A stretch of DNA of 15,763 nucleotides. Origin: Zetaproteobacteria bacterium (GTDB lineage: Bacteria; Pseudomonadota; Alphaproteobacteria; Micavibrionales; Micavibrionaceae). Where the stretch lies: assembly GCA_002747015.1 (NCBI GenBank), contig NVXI01000004.1, forward strand, positions 44,229 through 59,991, given 5' to 3'. Below the pieces are notes generated by a model. It searched no databases and was not told the origin of the DNA. It saw nothing but the letters and a program-made list of their open reading frames with translations. Positions 7,243 to 14,516 of this stretch are shown here, piece by piece; the stretch's first letter is position 1; each line of letters opens with the position of its first letter. The position numbers and the translations under genes are program-made.

Positions 7243-7932
7243 ATGCTGAAAAAATCAAAAAAGCAAGAAAACACAACCGACAGCACTTCAGGACAACCAA
7301 CACCCGACGATACGTCTGGGCTAGGAACCGTTGTTATTCGAAATGAATTTTATAGAGACGGTTATCGCAGCCTTCTAAAAATGACTCTTATACAAAGCAT
7401 TATTATACTTGGCCTTATTGGTGCCATGTATTATGTGATCAAAGTGCACCAGCCCCAGCATTTCTATTTCGCCACAACGGAGGATGGTCGCCTAATTCCC
7501 ATGGTTCCACTCAGCCAACCAAACCTAAGCGCGCCATCTTTGATGTCATGGGTCGCACAAGCAACAACCGAGGTCATGACATTCGGCTTCAGTGATTATC
7601 GAAGAAGACTGCAAGAATCATCCCGCAACTTCACCAAGCGGGGCTGGGAAAGCTTCACACAAGCACTTCAGCGATCAAGAATTATTGAGATGGTCGAGGT
7701 GCACCAACAAATCATAACAGCCGCACCCAGAGGTGCTCCCGTTCTAAAATCAGAGGGGCTGGTCGCTGGTCGATATCAGTGGGTTGTGCAAATTCCGCTC
7801 ATACTCACGTACATGTCTGGTGCAAAAACATCCAATACAGGACTGCTAGTAACGGTAGTCATTGTGCGCGTGCCCAGGCTCGAAAGTCCCAACGGCGTTG
7901 GGATAGAGCAATGGATCGCAGAGGCAAGATAA
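7243..7932 (+). CDS. icmL: IcmL/DotI, T4BSS inner-membrane VirB8-like protein
   Basis: This 229-residue protein (Legionella DotI is about 212) begins at an ATG with AAGAAGG five bases upstream. The first 46 residues are cytoplasmic and include the family block VVIRNEFYRDGYRSLLK (30-46). One membrane segment follows at about 49-66. The periplasmic domain has PQHFYFATTEDGRLIPMVPL (71-90), WVAQA, FSDYRRRLQ (116-124), FTKRGWESF (130-138) and the C-terminal LESPNGVGIEQWIAEA. These are hallmark DotI/IcmL/TraM features. DotI forms a VirB8-like periplasmic ring component that helps assemble the core. It is the first gene of the plus-strand cluster. The related short protein DotJ (IcmM), which sits beside DotI in Legionella, is not adjacent here. 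Confidence 0.95.
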   Translation: MLKKSKKQENTTDSTSGQPTPDDTSGLGTVVIRNEFYRDGYRSLLKMTLIQSIIILGLIGAMYYVIKVHQPQHFYFATTEDGRLIPMVPLSQPNLSAPSLMSWVAQATTEVMTFGFSDYRRRLQESSRNFTKRGWESFTQALQRSRIIEMVEVHQQIITAAPRGAPVLKSEGLVAGRYQWVVQIPLILTYMSGAKTSNTGLLVTVVIVRVPRLESPNGVGIEQWIAEAR

Positions 7933-7957
7933 TGGTTTGTATTAATTTTTTTCGCTA

Positions 7958-7986
7958 TTGTGTTGATAATGCGTGACAATTATAAA
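7958..7986 (+). promoter_or_regulatory. Putative promoter upstream of icmK
   Basis: TTGTGT (7958-7963) and TATAAA (7981-7986) are spaced by 17 bases in the 99-bp gap between icmL and icmK. This could give icmK and downstream genes a second start. The evidence is consensus matching only. Confidence 0.3.
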
Positions 7987-8031
7987 AATCCAATGTATCG
8001 TTTACGAGTTATTTTAGAGTATCTGGGGTAA

Positions 8032-9057
8032 ATGGAGTTCATGGATTACAAAAGATTTTCATATAAATTATATGCAGGCTTTAATATGAAAGTATTAAGC
8101 TTTGGTTTGGTTCTTGCTTGTTCTACGGCGCTTGCTGGTAATGTGGCTTTATCTCAGGATTTCGGCGATGATGCAATGTCGGAGAGAACAGCGGATAACG
8201 TCTTCAACTTTGATGACGATCTTGGTCCCGAGCAAGCAACGGAGGATATTGAGGAGAGCTTTAGAACTGAAGCTTTTGATCAGGCTCTAAAAAGGTTACT
8301 TCCTCTTCGTCCCGATGAAATCAGAACATTGCTTGAACATTTTGACCGCACTATAGAATCGGCACAATTACCTGTTCATCCATATCCTAGGCCAGAACTG
8401 ACAGTTCAAAACGTATCTCTTGATCCTGGTGTCGTTCCTCTCACTGTAAAAATGGCTTATGGCTACGTAACGACCATCAGCATGCTCGACTCTTCGGGGC
8501 AGCCATGGCCGATAGAAGACATGAGTTGGGTTGGCGAGTTTAAGATACAAGAATCAACCGTTGATGAATTAACCCATATAATCAGAATATCTCCAGAATC
8601 CTCTTTTGCACATGGTAATATCTCCATGCGTCTTGTTGGATTAAATGCTCCGGTTATCCTAACATTCGAAACAAATAGAGATCTTGTTCACTACAGATTT
8701 GATGCAATTCTTCCTAAAATGGGGCCAAGCGCAACAACGCCTCTCATTGATACTGGTGTAACACTAACATCAGGCGATCCTGATATGTCAATTGCCCTTG
8801 GTGGTGTCGTTCCCGGTGACGCAGAGATACTAGATGTATCCGGTGTTGATGGTCGGACAACCGCTTACATATATAACGGTCTTACATATGTAAGAACGCC
8901 GCTTACATTACTTTCTCCTGGCTGGGATAGTTCTGTAACATCCGCTGATGGTACAAAGATATACGCATTGGAAGCCACACCTGTAATTTTACTATCTGAT
9001 AGAGGCCGTATGGTTCGAGCCTATCTTACTGAGCGCGAGGATTTACTAGATGAATGA
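8032..9057 (+). CDS. icmK: IcmK/DotH, T4BSS outer-membrane core component
   Basis: This 341-residue protein (Legionella DotH is about 360) begins at an ATG with GGGG three bases ahead. ATGs at 8041 and 8086 are alternatives; the last would place MKVLSFGLVLACSTALAG directly as a standard signal peptide. The C-terminal two thirds carry family features: GYVTTISMLDSSGQPWPI (144-161), the block around NISMRLVGLNAPV (196-208), and DGRTTAYIYNGLTYVRTPL (273-291) followed by LLSPGW and SADGTKIYALEATPVILLS (304-322). DotH, with DotC and DotD, forms the outer-membrane ring that surrounds the DotG/DotF channel. Its stop overlaps the start of icmE by eight bases, so the two are probably translationally coupled. 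An acidic low-complexity segment (44-76) follows the signal. Confidence 0.95.
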   Translation: MEFMDYKRFSYKLYAGFNMKVLSFGLVLACSTALAGNVALSQDFGDDAMSERTADNVFNFDDDLGPEQATEDIEESFRTEAFDQALKRLLPLRPDEIRTLLEHFDRTIESAQLPVHPYPRPELTVQNVSLDPGVVPLTVKMAYGYVTTISMLDSSGQPWPIEDMSWVGEFKIQESTVDELTHIIRISPESSFAHGNISMRLVGLNAPVILTFETNRDLVHYRFDAILPKMGPSATTPLIDTGVTLTSGDPDMSIALGGVVPGDAEILDVSGVDGRTTAYIYNGLTYVRTPLTLLSPGWDSSVTSADGTKIYALEATPVILLSDRGRMVRAYLTEREDLLDE

Positions 9058-10318
9058 TGATTTAGATGAGGATATAATCGGTTCTGAAGATGATTTTGAT
9101 GAATTTTCGCAACAGTCAGATATGGGTGGTTCAATTAGGCAGAGCCCTGTTGCAAAAATTGCTATTATTGGTGTTGCGATTCTTGCTATCGTCGGCGTTA
9201 TGTTTATGTTTGGTGGTTCATCAATCAAAGAAGAAGTATCGAGAATGCCTGCTGGGTCGGACATTACATCTGTTCCAGGAACGGATGAGGCACTCTCTCC
9301 TGCATATATTGAGGCTGTAGAAGAACAAAATGAGGCGGAACTAGAACGCGCTATATCAGAAAATCTTAGTGCAATACCCGTTCCTGTGCAAACACAAGAT
9401 ACACGTCTAGAGGCACCGGAAATTGAAGAAGCATCTGAAGACCCTCTTCATCGTTGGAGACTTCTTCAAGATGAGCGTATAGAGCGCGAAATGAAGATAA
9501 GAGAAACCGAAATTGAGCCTGTAACTGTTTTAAATGCAGAACAGCAAGGTGAAGCATTGGACGCACTTGCTGGATCAATGGAAGAACAAATGTCTTCACT
9601 GCTGGCTGCTAATACTGACGAAAAGACAATGACAACAGTTACTCTTATAAGTTACAGTGATGAGTCAGATGTAAATGGTAGTGGTAATGGTAGTGGTAGT
9701 GGTAATGACGGCGACGGCGGCGGTTTCTCAGAAGATGACGAAGAGGTTGTTGTTATTCCGGCTGGTAAAATTGTTTATGGCCAAATGCTGTTGCAAGCAA
9801 ACTCAGATGTAGACGCCGTTGTTTTGGCGCAAATGGTTAGTGGCCCTCTTAAGGGATGGAAATTGCTTGGCGAGTTTGAATTAGAAGAAGATCTCGGAAA
9901 ACTTCTCATTACTTTTGACATTGCCGTTAATGCGGATGGCGATCAGTATGATATCGATGCCCTCATGCTTGATCCGGATAATGGCCTTGCCGCAATGAGA
10001 ACCGATATAGACCACAGGTACTTTAAACGTATTGTCTTTCCGGCCGCGGCGGCCTTTATCGAAGGCTTTGCAAGTGCGGTTGCAGATTCTGGCGCGACGT
10101 CTGTAACTGTTTCTGGTTCCAGCGGTACCGTCACAGAAGAAGAAGAAGAATCGACGGATGAGCAAGAAGTTGCGCTTGGTGTTGAAGAGGCTGCTTCAGA
10201 AATTAGTGAAATACTAGGCGATATGGCAGATATTCCTATTCAAGTTGTTATTGCCGCTGGAACGCCAATTGGTATATTCTTTGTTGAAAATGTTGTAGAA
10301 GAAGAAGGTGATATTTAA
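9050..10318 (+). CDS. icmE: IcmE/DotG, VirB10-like T4BSS channel protein (short form)
   Basis: This 422-residue protein has a very acidic cytoplasmic N-terminus (1-29), one membrane segment (about 35-54), a charged periplasmic stretch (60-195), a Gly/Ser/Asn linker (209-225) and a C-terminal VirB10/TrbI-like domain (231-417). In the last, VVVIPAGKIVYGQMLLQANS (233-252), the GPLKGWKLLGEF block (265-276), FDIAVNADGDQYDIDALMLD (289-308) and IPIQVVIAAGTPIGIFFV (395-412) are recognisable. DotG spans the envelope and contributes to the channel. Legionella DotG is over 1000 residues because of a large repeat region. This version lacks that region and is close to plasmid TraO in length. The domain is interrupted near the end by an acidic insert (363-374). 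Confidence 0.93.
   Translation: MNDDLDEDIIGSEDDFDEFSQQSDMGGSIRQSPVAKIAIIGVAILAIVGVMFMFGGSSIKEEVSRMPAGSDITSVPGTDEALSPAYIEAVEEQNEAELERAISENLSAIPVPVQTQDTRLEAPEIEEASEDPLHRWRLLQDERIEREMKIRETEIEPVTVLNAEQQGEALDALAGSMEEQMSSLLAANTDEKTMTTVTLISYSDESDVNGSGNGSGSGNDGDGGGFSEDDEEVVVIPAGKIVYGQMLLQANSDVDAVVLAQMVSGPLKGWKLLGEFELEEDLGKLLITFDIAVNADGDQYDIDALMLDPDNGLAAMRTDIDHRYFKRIVFPAAAAFIEGFASAVADSGATSVTVSGSSGTVTEEEEESTDEQEVALGVEEAASEISEILGDMADIPIQVVIAAGTPIGIFFVENVVEEEGDI
9674..9706 (+). repeat. GGTAGT/GGTAAT short tandem repeat within icmE
   Basis: Alternating GGT with AGT or AAT codons encodes residues 209-219 of DotG as Asn-Gly-Ser-Gly units. The stretch continues into GGC/GAC codons up to about 9725. The repeat unit is a multiple of three, so slippage would change linker length without breaking the frame. 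Confidence 0.7.
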
Positions 10319-10352
10319 TTCTGATCTTCATGAATTTTAATCGCAGTGAAAT

Positions 10353-11327
10353 ATGATTGAATCTGACAATAACTTTGAAGAATATGAGTTTGATGACGAT
10401 TTAGATAACTCTTGGGATGGTGAGATTCTTGATGAGGTCAACATTGATGAAAATACCAAGAGAGAAGATCATGGGCCCTCTCATAAAAAGAGAAAATCTA
10501 TAGTAAAACCAATTATATTTCTCGCCCTATTGGGCGGGATTTTCTTTGTTGCATATCCCTTTTTTATACCTTCCCAAGAAAAAACTCAGATACCTATCAT
10601 AAAAATTGATAAATACTCCAATACCAAGCACATACAGCAAAATGATGCGCGAACAACAACACAAACGCAAAGCACACAGAATCAAGCTCAGCGAGATAAT
10701 GAAATACCCGCGCCATTCAAAAACATACCTATAAAGCAAAGCCATAAAACAATTTTAACGCCTCTACCTAATGATTCTTTAAATAATACGATTGCTCTTC
10801 CGGATCTTACCTTCTCCCCACAAAGCAACACACAAATAAACGATCTTGGTCAAAATAAATTGATCGGACACACTTCAAAAACATTGAGTGAAGATGAACT
10901 TCTTTCGAAAACCGACACTGTTTTTGAGGAAATCATAGAACCATCGCCAACCATTCTCCCACCAAAGATGGAAGCACCACTCCCTCTATCGCACAAAGAA
11001 GAAAAAATTAAAGAGATCATAATAGAGAGCAGTGAAACGCCTCCTCTATTACAAAAAGAAATTATCAAAAATACAGCTGAAAAAAATAAAGACACAAACA
11101 CAACAAGCAAAAAAACGCCGAAAAACATCAAAAAAATGCCCCAAAAAGCTGCATGGACGATACGTGCCGCACAACCTGGGAAAGCTGTTATCTACGATAA
11201 AAACAACAAAGAAATGAAATCTGTAGAGGTAAATGATACACTTATAGATATTGGACGTATAAAATCAATCCAATTAAAAAATGGTCGCTGGATTATTACA
11301 GGGACAAAAGGGAAAATAGTACAATAA
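10353..11327 (+). CDS. icmG: IcmG/DotF-like T4BSS inner-membrane protein
   Basis: This 324-residue protein has an acidic cytoplasmic N-terminus (1-40), basic residues 45-52 and one membrane segment (about 52-72). A long low-complexity periplasmic stretch (80-265, rich in Gln, Thr, Asn, Lys, Pro) follows. The small C-terminal beta-type domain has AAWTIRAAQPGKAVIYD (266-282), VNDTLIDIGRIKSIQL (293-308) and NGRWIITGTKGKIVQ (310-324). The order (after icmE, before icmC) and the architecture fit DotF/IcmG, an inner-membrane protein that interacts with DotG. The C-terminal pattern recalls domains in DotF/TraP and in PilP-like pilus proteins. The N-terminal two thirds would not identify it alone. 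No strong ribosome site is seen; the gene starts 34 bp after icmE. Confidence 0.75.
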   Translation: MIESDNNFEEYEFDDDLDNSWDGEILDEVNIDENTKREDHGPSHKKRKSIVKPIIFLALLGGIFFVAYPFFIPSQEKTQIPIIKIDKYSNTKHIQQNDARTTTQTQSTQNQAQRDNEIPAPFKNIPIKQSHKTILTPLPNDSLNNTIALPDLTFSPQSNTQINDLGQNKLIGHTSKTLSEDELLSKTDTVFEEIIEPSPTILPPKMEAPLPLSHKEEKIKEIIIESSETPPLLQKEIIKNTAEKNKDTNTTSKKTPKNIKKMPQKAAWTIRAAQPGKAVIYDKNNKEMKSVEVNDTLIDIGRIKSIQLKNGRWIITGTKGKIVQ

Positions 11328-11340
11328 ACGTTAGTTTATT
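11323..11340 (+). terminator. AT-rich hairpin at the end of icmG, possible weak terminator
   Basis: AATAAAC-GTTA-GTTTATT makes a 7-bp stem with a 4-base loop and overlaps the icmG stop codon. The stem is AT-rich and the following T-run is short, so at most it would attenuate. A gap of about 150 bp and a new promoter candidate follow, consistent with a transcript boundary. Confidence 0.25.
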
Positions 11341-11422
11341 TAAGAGATACTTAAGAATGCACTCAAAATATTAACTATTTTCTTGTAGAATACGTTCTAA
11401 GACACAAAATGTAATTAAAAAT

Positions 11423-11452
11423 TTGCAGTATGTCGCGTAAATATGCTGTAAT
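11423..11452 (+). promoter_or_regulatory. Putative promoter upstream of icmC
   Basis: TTGCAG (11423-11428) and TGTAAT (11447-11452) are separated by 18 bases in the 157-bp gap before icmC. The strong AAGGAG ribosome site and TTG start follow 20 bases later. The evidence is consensus matching only. Confidence 0.3.
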
Positions 11453-11484
11453 AGTGTATATTAAGTAGGTTAAGGAGAAAAACA

Positions 11485-13143
11485 TTGACGAGCAAGCAAC
11501 TTTTTTCAGTATTCTTGGGGTTATTATTTTGCACTCTATTCTCACATAATGCTTTCGCTGCTGGCGATGATATTAGTCAGATCGCTGAAAATATATCCGA
11601 CTCTACATCACGACTACCTGCTGTCATAGCTGGGTTCGCTTACCTCTCCGGATTATTGATAGCCGTAACAGCCGTTTTCAAATTAGTTGACCATGTCTCT
11701 AACCCTACGCAAACGCCTATCAGAGTGCCCGTCATCAGATTTCTAATCGGTGGCGCTTTATTCGCGTTACCTATAATTACAGAAGCCGTTGTTACAACCA
11801 TTAATGGCGGGGTTCCTGGCGGATTTGAATATAATGCCGGAATCGTTGGGGCAATTTCAGGGCTCTTTGGTGTCGTTGGTTATGTTCCAGGGATTGGTGG
11901 TAACTTTAACTCTATTCTAAGCTCACTTATATTCTCTACAACTAGGCTACCCGCACTCATCGCGACAGTTGCGTATTTACTCGGAATGCTTATAACCGTA
12001 TCGGCGTTATATAAGACAAGAGATCACGTCGAAGATCCGGACCGAGTGCCCCTTAAAGATGCCATTATTCGCTATGTTACTGCGGGTGCATTATTGGCTC
12101 TACCAACAACTTTTGATGCCATGTATAATACAATTAATGGTTCTGGAATGGGCACCTTTGGTATAATTTCTACCATACTGGGTGGGGCTGGGTGGTTCAA
12201 CTCAACTCAAGTCGGAACTATTCTTACAGGGTTTAGTGGATGTACCGGCATTGTTGCCACCACAGCAGACATTGGTGCCGTTATTTGTAAAACACTTGCC
12301 TCAGGTATGGCATTGCCAGGCTTCCTAACCGCTGTTGCATATTTTATCGGATTGGTTACGGGCGTTTGGGCAATTCTTAAAATTCGTGATCATGTGTTAA
12401 ATCCATCACAGACAGCACTTTCAGAGGGCATTTCAAGATTGGTCGCATCAGGTGCATTCTTTGCCCTGCCAGTTGTTTCCATGTCTATGGCGTACAGCGT
12501 TACGCCAAACACAGTCGCATTGCAAGGCCTTGACCAAGCGAATACTGGGTTTACAGGGCCCGCACTAACGTGTGGAACGGCCAACTCTCTTGATCAGGCT
12601 ATGGCTTGTTTCATGGACGACATTCTCGGTCCGTCACATGTATTACTTAACTTCTTTTGTTTTTGCGCTGGTATGATTTTCATTATGATCGGCATATCAA
12701 GACTAACCAAATCCGCACAAGAAGGTGCAAGGGGACCTGGCGGCATAGGGACATTTACAACATTTATAGTTGGTGGCCTTTTAATGTCTGCAACAACAAT
12801 CCTTAGAGCGATCTCCTCCAGTTTGTTTTCGGGTGTTGGCTTTACAGCGCAAACAGCAACCACAGCAAATCTTGCATATACTGGCACAATGTCCGCCGCA
12901 GAAACTGCGGCAGCGTACAATGTTATCAATGCAGTATTGAAATTCATGATCGTTATCGGCATGATTAGCTTTGTACGTGGCATATTCATTATGCGCGATG
13001 TTTCAGAAGGTAGTCAGGGCGCGTCAACTATGGCCGGAATGACACATATCATTGGTGGTGCACTGGCTGTGAACCTCGGCCCGCTATTAAATGCCGTGCA
13101 GACAACCCTTGGTATCACTGCGTTTGGGGTCACATTCTCATAA
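11485..13143 (+). CDS. icmC: IcmC/DotE-like protein fused to three tandem IcmD/DotP-like modules
   Basis: This 552-residue membrane protein uses a TTG start with a perfect AAGGAG seven bases upstream. A signal peptide spans 1-25 (cut after AFA). Three copies of a module of about 80 residues follow, at 29-108, 139-219 and 263-338. Each has a hydrophobic hairpin around LPAxIxxxAYLxGxL, a basic turn K-x-x-DHVxNPxQTxL and a second hydrophobic segment GGALFALP. The free-standing IcmD just downstream has the same module once. Residues 366-552 form a different tail with two or more hairpins (FCFCAGMIFIMIGISRLTKS at 391-410, VGGLLMSATTILRAI at 429-443, GMISFVRGIFIMRD at 492-505). This tail has the length of a whole Legionella DotE (about 194 residues), and DotE belongs at this gene position. 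DotE and DotP are small essential inner-membrane proteins of the system. The fusion is unusual, and assigning it to icmC rests on order and the tail. Confidence 0.75.
   Translation: MTSKQLFSVFLGLLFCTLFSHNAFAAGDDISQIAENISDSTSRLPAVIAGFAYLSGLLIAVTAVFKLVDHVSNPTQTPIRVPVIRFLIGGALFALPIITEAVVTTINGGVPGGFEYNAGIVGAISGLFGVVGYVPGIGGNFNSILSSLIFSTTRLPALIATVAYLLGMLITVSALYKTRDHVEDPDRVPLKDAIIRYVTAGALLALPTTFDAMYNTINGSGMGTFGIISTILGGAGWFNSTQVGTILTGFSGCTGIVATTADIGAVICKTLASGMALPGFLTAVAYFIGLVTGVWAILKIRDHVLNPSQTALSEGISRLVASGAFFALPVVSMSMAYSVTPNTVALQGLDQANTGFTGPALTCGTANSLDQAMACFMDDILGPSHVLLNFFCFCAGMIFIMIGISRLTKSAQEGARGPGGIGTFTTFIVGGLLMSATTILRAISSSLFSGVGFTAQTATTANLAYTGTMSAAETAAAYNVINAVLKFMIVIGMISFVRGIFIMRDVSEGSQGASTMAGMTHIIGGALAVNLGPLLNAVQTTLGITAFGVTFS
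11569..12498 (+). repeat. Three tandem DotP-like coding modules inside icmC
   Basis: The modules lie at 11569-11808, 11899-12141 and 12271-12498. Each encodes a signature like the KDHVENPTQTPL-GGALFALP pair of the separate icmD gene. They are clearly homologous as protein but diverged as DNA, so the duplication is old. Spacers of 30-43 residues, rich in Gly, Ile and Val, separate them. Confidence 0.8.
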
Positions 13144-13177
13144 AATTTAAAAATAAATGAAAATAAATGTGGCAATA

Positions 13178-13207
13178 TTGTGGCGCATCTGATACTCTCA
13201 TTACATA
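13178..13207 (+). promoter_or_regulatory. Putative promoter upstream of icmD
   Basis: TTGTGG (13178-13183) and TACATA (13202-13207) are spaced by 18 bases in the 100-bp gap between icmC and icmD. A separate start would let icmD be made in excess. Weak consensus match only. Confidence 0.25.
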
Positions 13208-13243
13208 AAGTAAGTTAACAATTGGTAAGAGGAAAAAACAATT

Positions 13244-13642
13244 ATGTTCAATAAAACCAAAGTATCATATTATAAACTAGGCGCAGCGATGACAGTGGGT
13301 CTGATGGCAGCATCATCCGGTACAGCGCACGCTGCTAACAACTTCAGCTCAATCGCAAGTAACATCAACACATCTATGTCATCGCTTCCGGCTTTGATTT
13401 CAGCTGTAGCATACCTATTTGGTGTTCTTCTTTGTGTTCTTGGTATCATGAAAATTAAAGATCATGTTGAAAACCCAACACAGACTCCTTTGAAAGAAGG
13501 TACTATCCGTCTGATTTGTGGTGGTGCATTATTCGCGCTTCCAATCCTTACAGAAGCAATGTTGTCATCAATGAATAATGGTGCAACTGGTGCAGCTGCA
13601 ACTACAGCTACTCTAACATCTGTAACATTTGTTACTTCTTAA
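13244..13642 (+). CDS. icmD: IcmD/DotP, small T4BSS inner-membrane protein
   Basis: This 132-residue protein matches the Legionella IcmD length. AAGAGGA precedes the ATG by ten bases. A signal peptide spans 1-30 (cut after AHA). The single module has SSLPALISAVAYLFGVLLCV (46-65), the basic turn KIKDHVENPTQTPLKEG (70-86) and GGALFALPILTEAM (93-106). An Ala/Thr-rich hydrophobic tail (112-132) follows. Two membrane hairpin segments are expected. The gene sits between the icmC-like fusion and icmJ, as in Legionella. The role is a small inner-membrane component essential for the system; its exact function is unsettled. It is the closest visible relative of the three modules in the upstream protein, and either could partly replace the other. 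Confidence 0.87.
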   Translation: MFNKTKVSYYKLGAAMTVGLMAASSGTAHAANNFSSIASNINTSMSSLPALISAVAYLFGVLLCVLGIMKIKDHVENPTQTPLKEGTIRLICGGALFALPILTEAMLSSMNNGATGAAATTATLTSVTFVTS

Positions 13643-13657
13643 TTAAAAAGGATGGTA

Positions 13658-14377
13658 ATGGGATCTATACCCATATCACTCGGGCTTTCCAGACAAAGCG
13701 GAAGTTCAAAAGAAATAAAAGGTGGAGCCGGTTCAACTGGCTCCACTTCTTCTGTGAAAAAAACTCTATCTAAAGAGTTAAAACAAAAAATATTCACACG
13801 CGATGACAATACATGCCAATGCTGCAACTTTCAGGCAAAAAAATATCAAGAAATTCTGTTCCTAAATGGTAATCGACATGATTTATCCGAGAACAACCTG
13901 AAAACAGTTTGCATTTTCTGTCACCAATGCTTCAATTTAGATAACGTCAGTATTATGCGCTCTGGTGTTTTGCTTTGGCTACCAGAAATTAAGCAGGCCG
14001 ATTTACACCACATTTCACGCGCCATATATGTTGCGCGTATTTCGCAAGGTCCCGTTGCAGAAGCCGCACGAAAATCTTTAGATGCGCTTATGAAACGACG
14101 TGACGCAGTAAGGGCGCGCATCGGAACCGATGACCCCTACATCCTGTCAACTGTTCTAAAAGACTACCTAACGGATGCTCATTACAGTAATCGTGATGAT
14201 AAAATAGAGGGTATTCGCCTCTTCCCCCTTGATCGACGCATTATCAAGGAAGCCGATCTGGAATTTAATCAATTCCCTCAAATTTTGGCTTACTGGCGCT
14301 CAAAAGATGGCCCTTTTGGTGGAAAAACACCTCAAAAATGGTTTGATATATATCATCAAATCCAAAATGCCGCATAA
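13658..14377 (+). CDS. icmJ: IcmJ/DotN, zinc-binding T4BSS coupling-complex protein
   Basis: This 239-residue protein begins at an ATG with AAGGA five bases upstream; an in-frame ATG at 13652 would overlap that site. A Gly/Ser-rich tail (10-33) precedes an HNH-like zinc fold: CQCC (53-56), KKYQEILFLNG (61-71), then CIFC (85-88) and C91. C53/C56 with C85/C88 are the likely zinc ligands. The diagnostic DotN block LWLPEIKQADLHHISRAIYV (106-125) follows, then a helical region and a FPQILAYWR block (206-214). Legionella DotN is about 208 residues, adopts an HNH-like fold and binds the coupling ATPase DotL rather than acting as a nuclease; the same role is expected here. The order icmD-icmJ-icmB is preserved. 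Confidence comes from the cysteines, the LPEI block and the position together. Confidence 0.92.
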   Translation: MGSIPISLGLSRQSGSSKEIKGGAGSTGSTSSVKKTLSKELKQKIFTRDDNTCQCCNFQAKKYQEILFLNGNRHDLSENNLKTVCIFCHQCFNLDNVSIMRSGVLLWLPEIKQADLHHISRAIYVARISQGPVAEAARKSLDALMKRRDAVRARIGTDDPYILSTVLKDYLTDAHYSNRDDKIEGIRLFPLDRRIIKEADLEFNQFPQILAYWRSKDGPFGGKTPQKWFDIYHQIQNAA

Positions 14378-14516
14378 AAAGCGACGTACATTTCATAGTG
14401 TGCATAAATTTATTATGTTTGATGTTTTCTGTACTGGATTATAAAAATATGGTGTATTAATCTTAACGTTTATACGCTACTATCCTTTATAGACTAACAA
14501 GCAAAATAGACCTTTT

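Noticed and set aside
8086..8150. DotH as a lipoprotein
   Set aside because: The sequence VLAC in the signal only loosely resembles a lipobox, and ordinary cleavage after ALA fits better; the lipoproteins of this system are normally DotC and DotD.
13658..14377. HNH homing endonuclease inserted in the operon
   Set aside because: The cysteine pattern is HNH-like, but the LPEIKQADLHHISRAIYV block and the icmD-icmJ-icmB order identify DotN, which uses this fold structurally.
14419..14491. Promoter ahead of icmB (TTGATG with TATAAA at 15 bp, or TTAACG with TTTATA at 17 bp)
   Set aside because: Both are weak matches in AT-rich DNA and they compete with each other; neither could be preferred.
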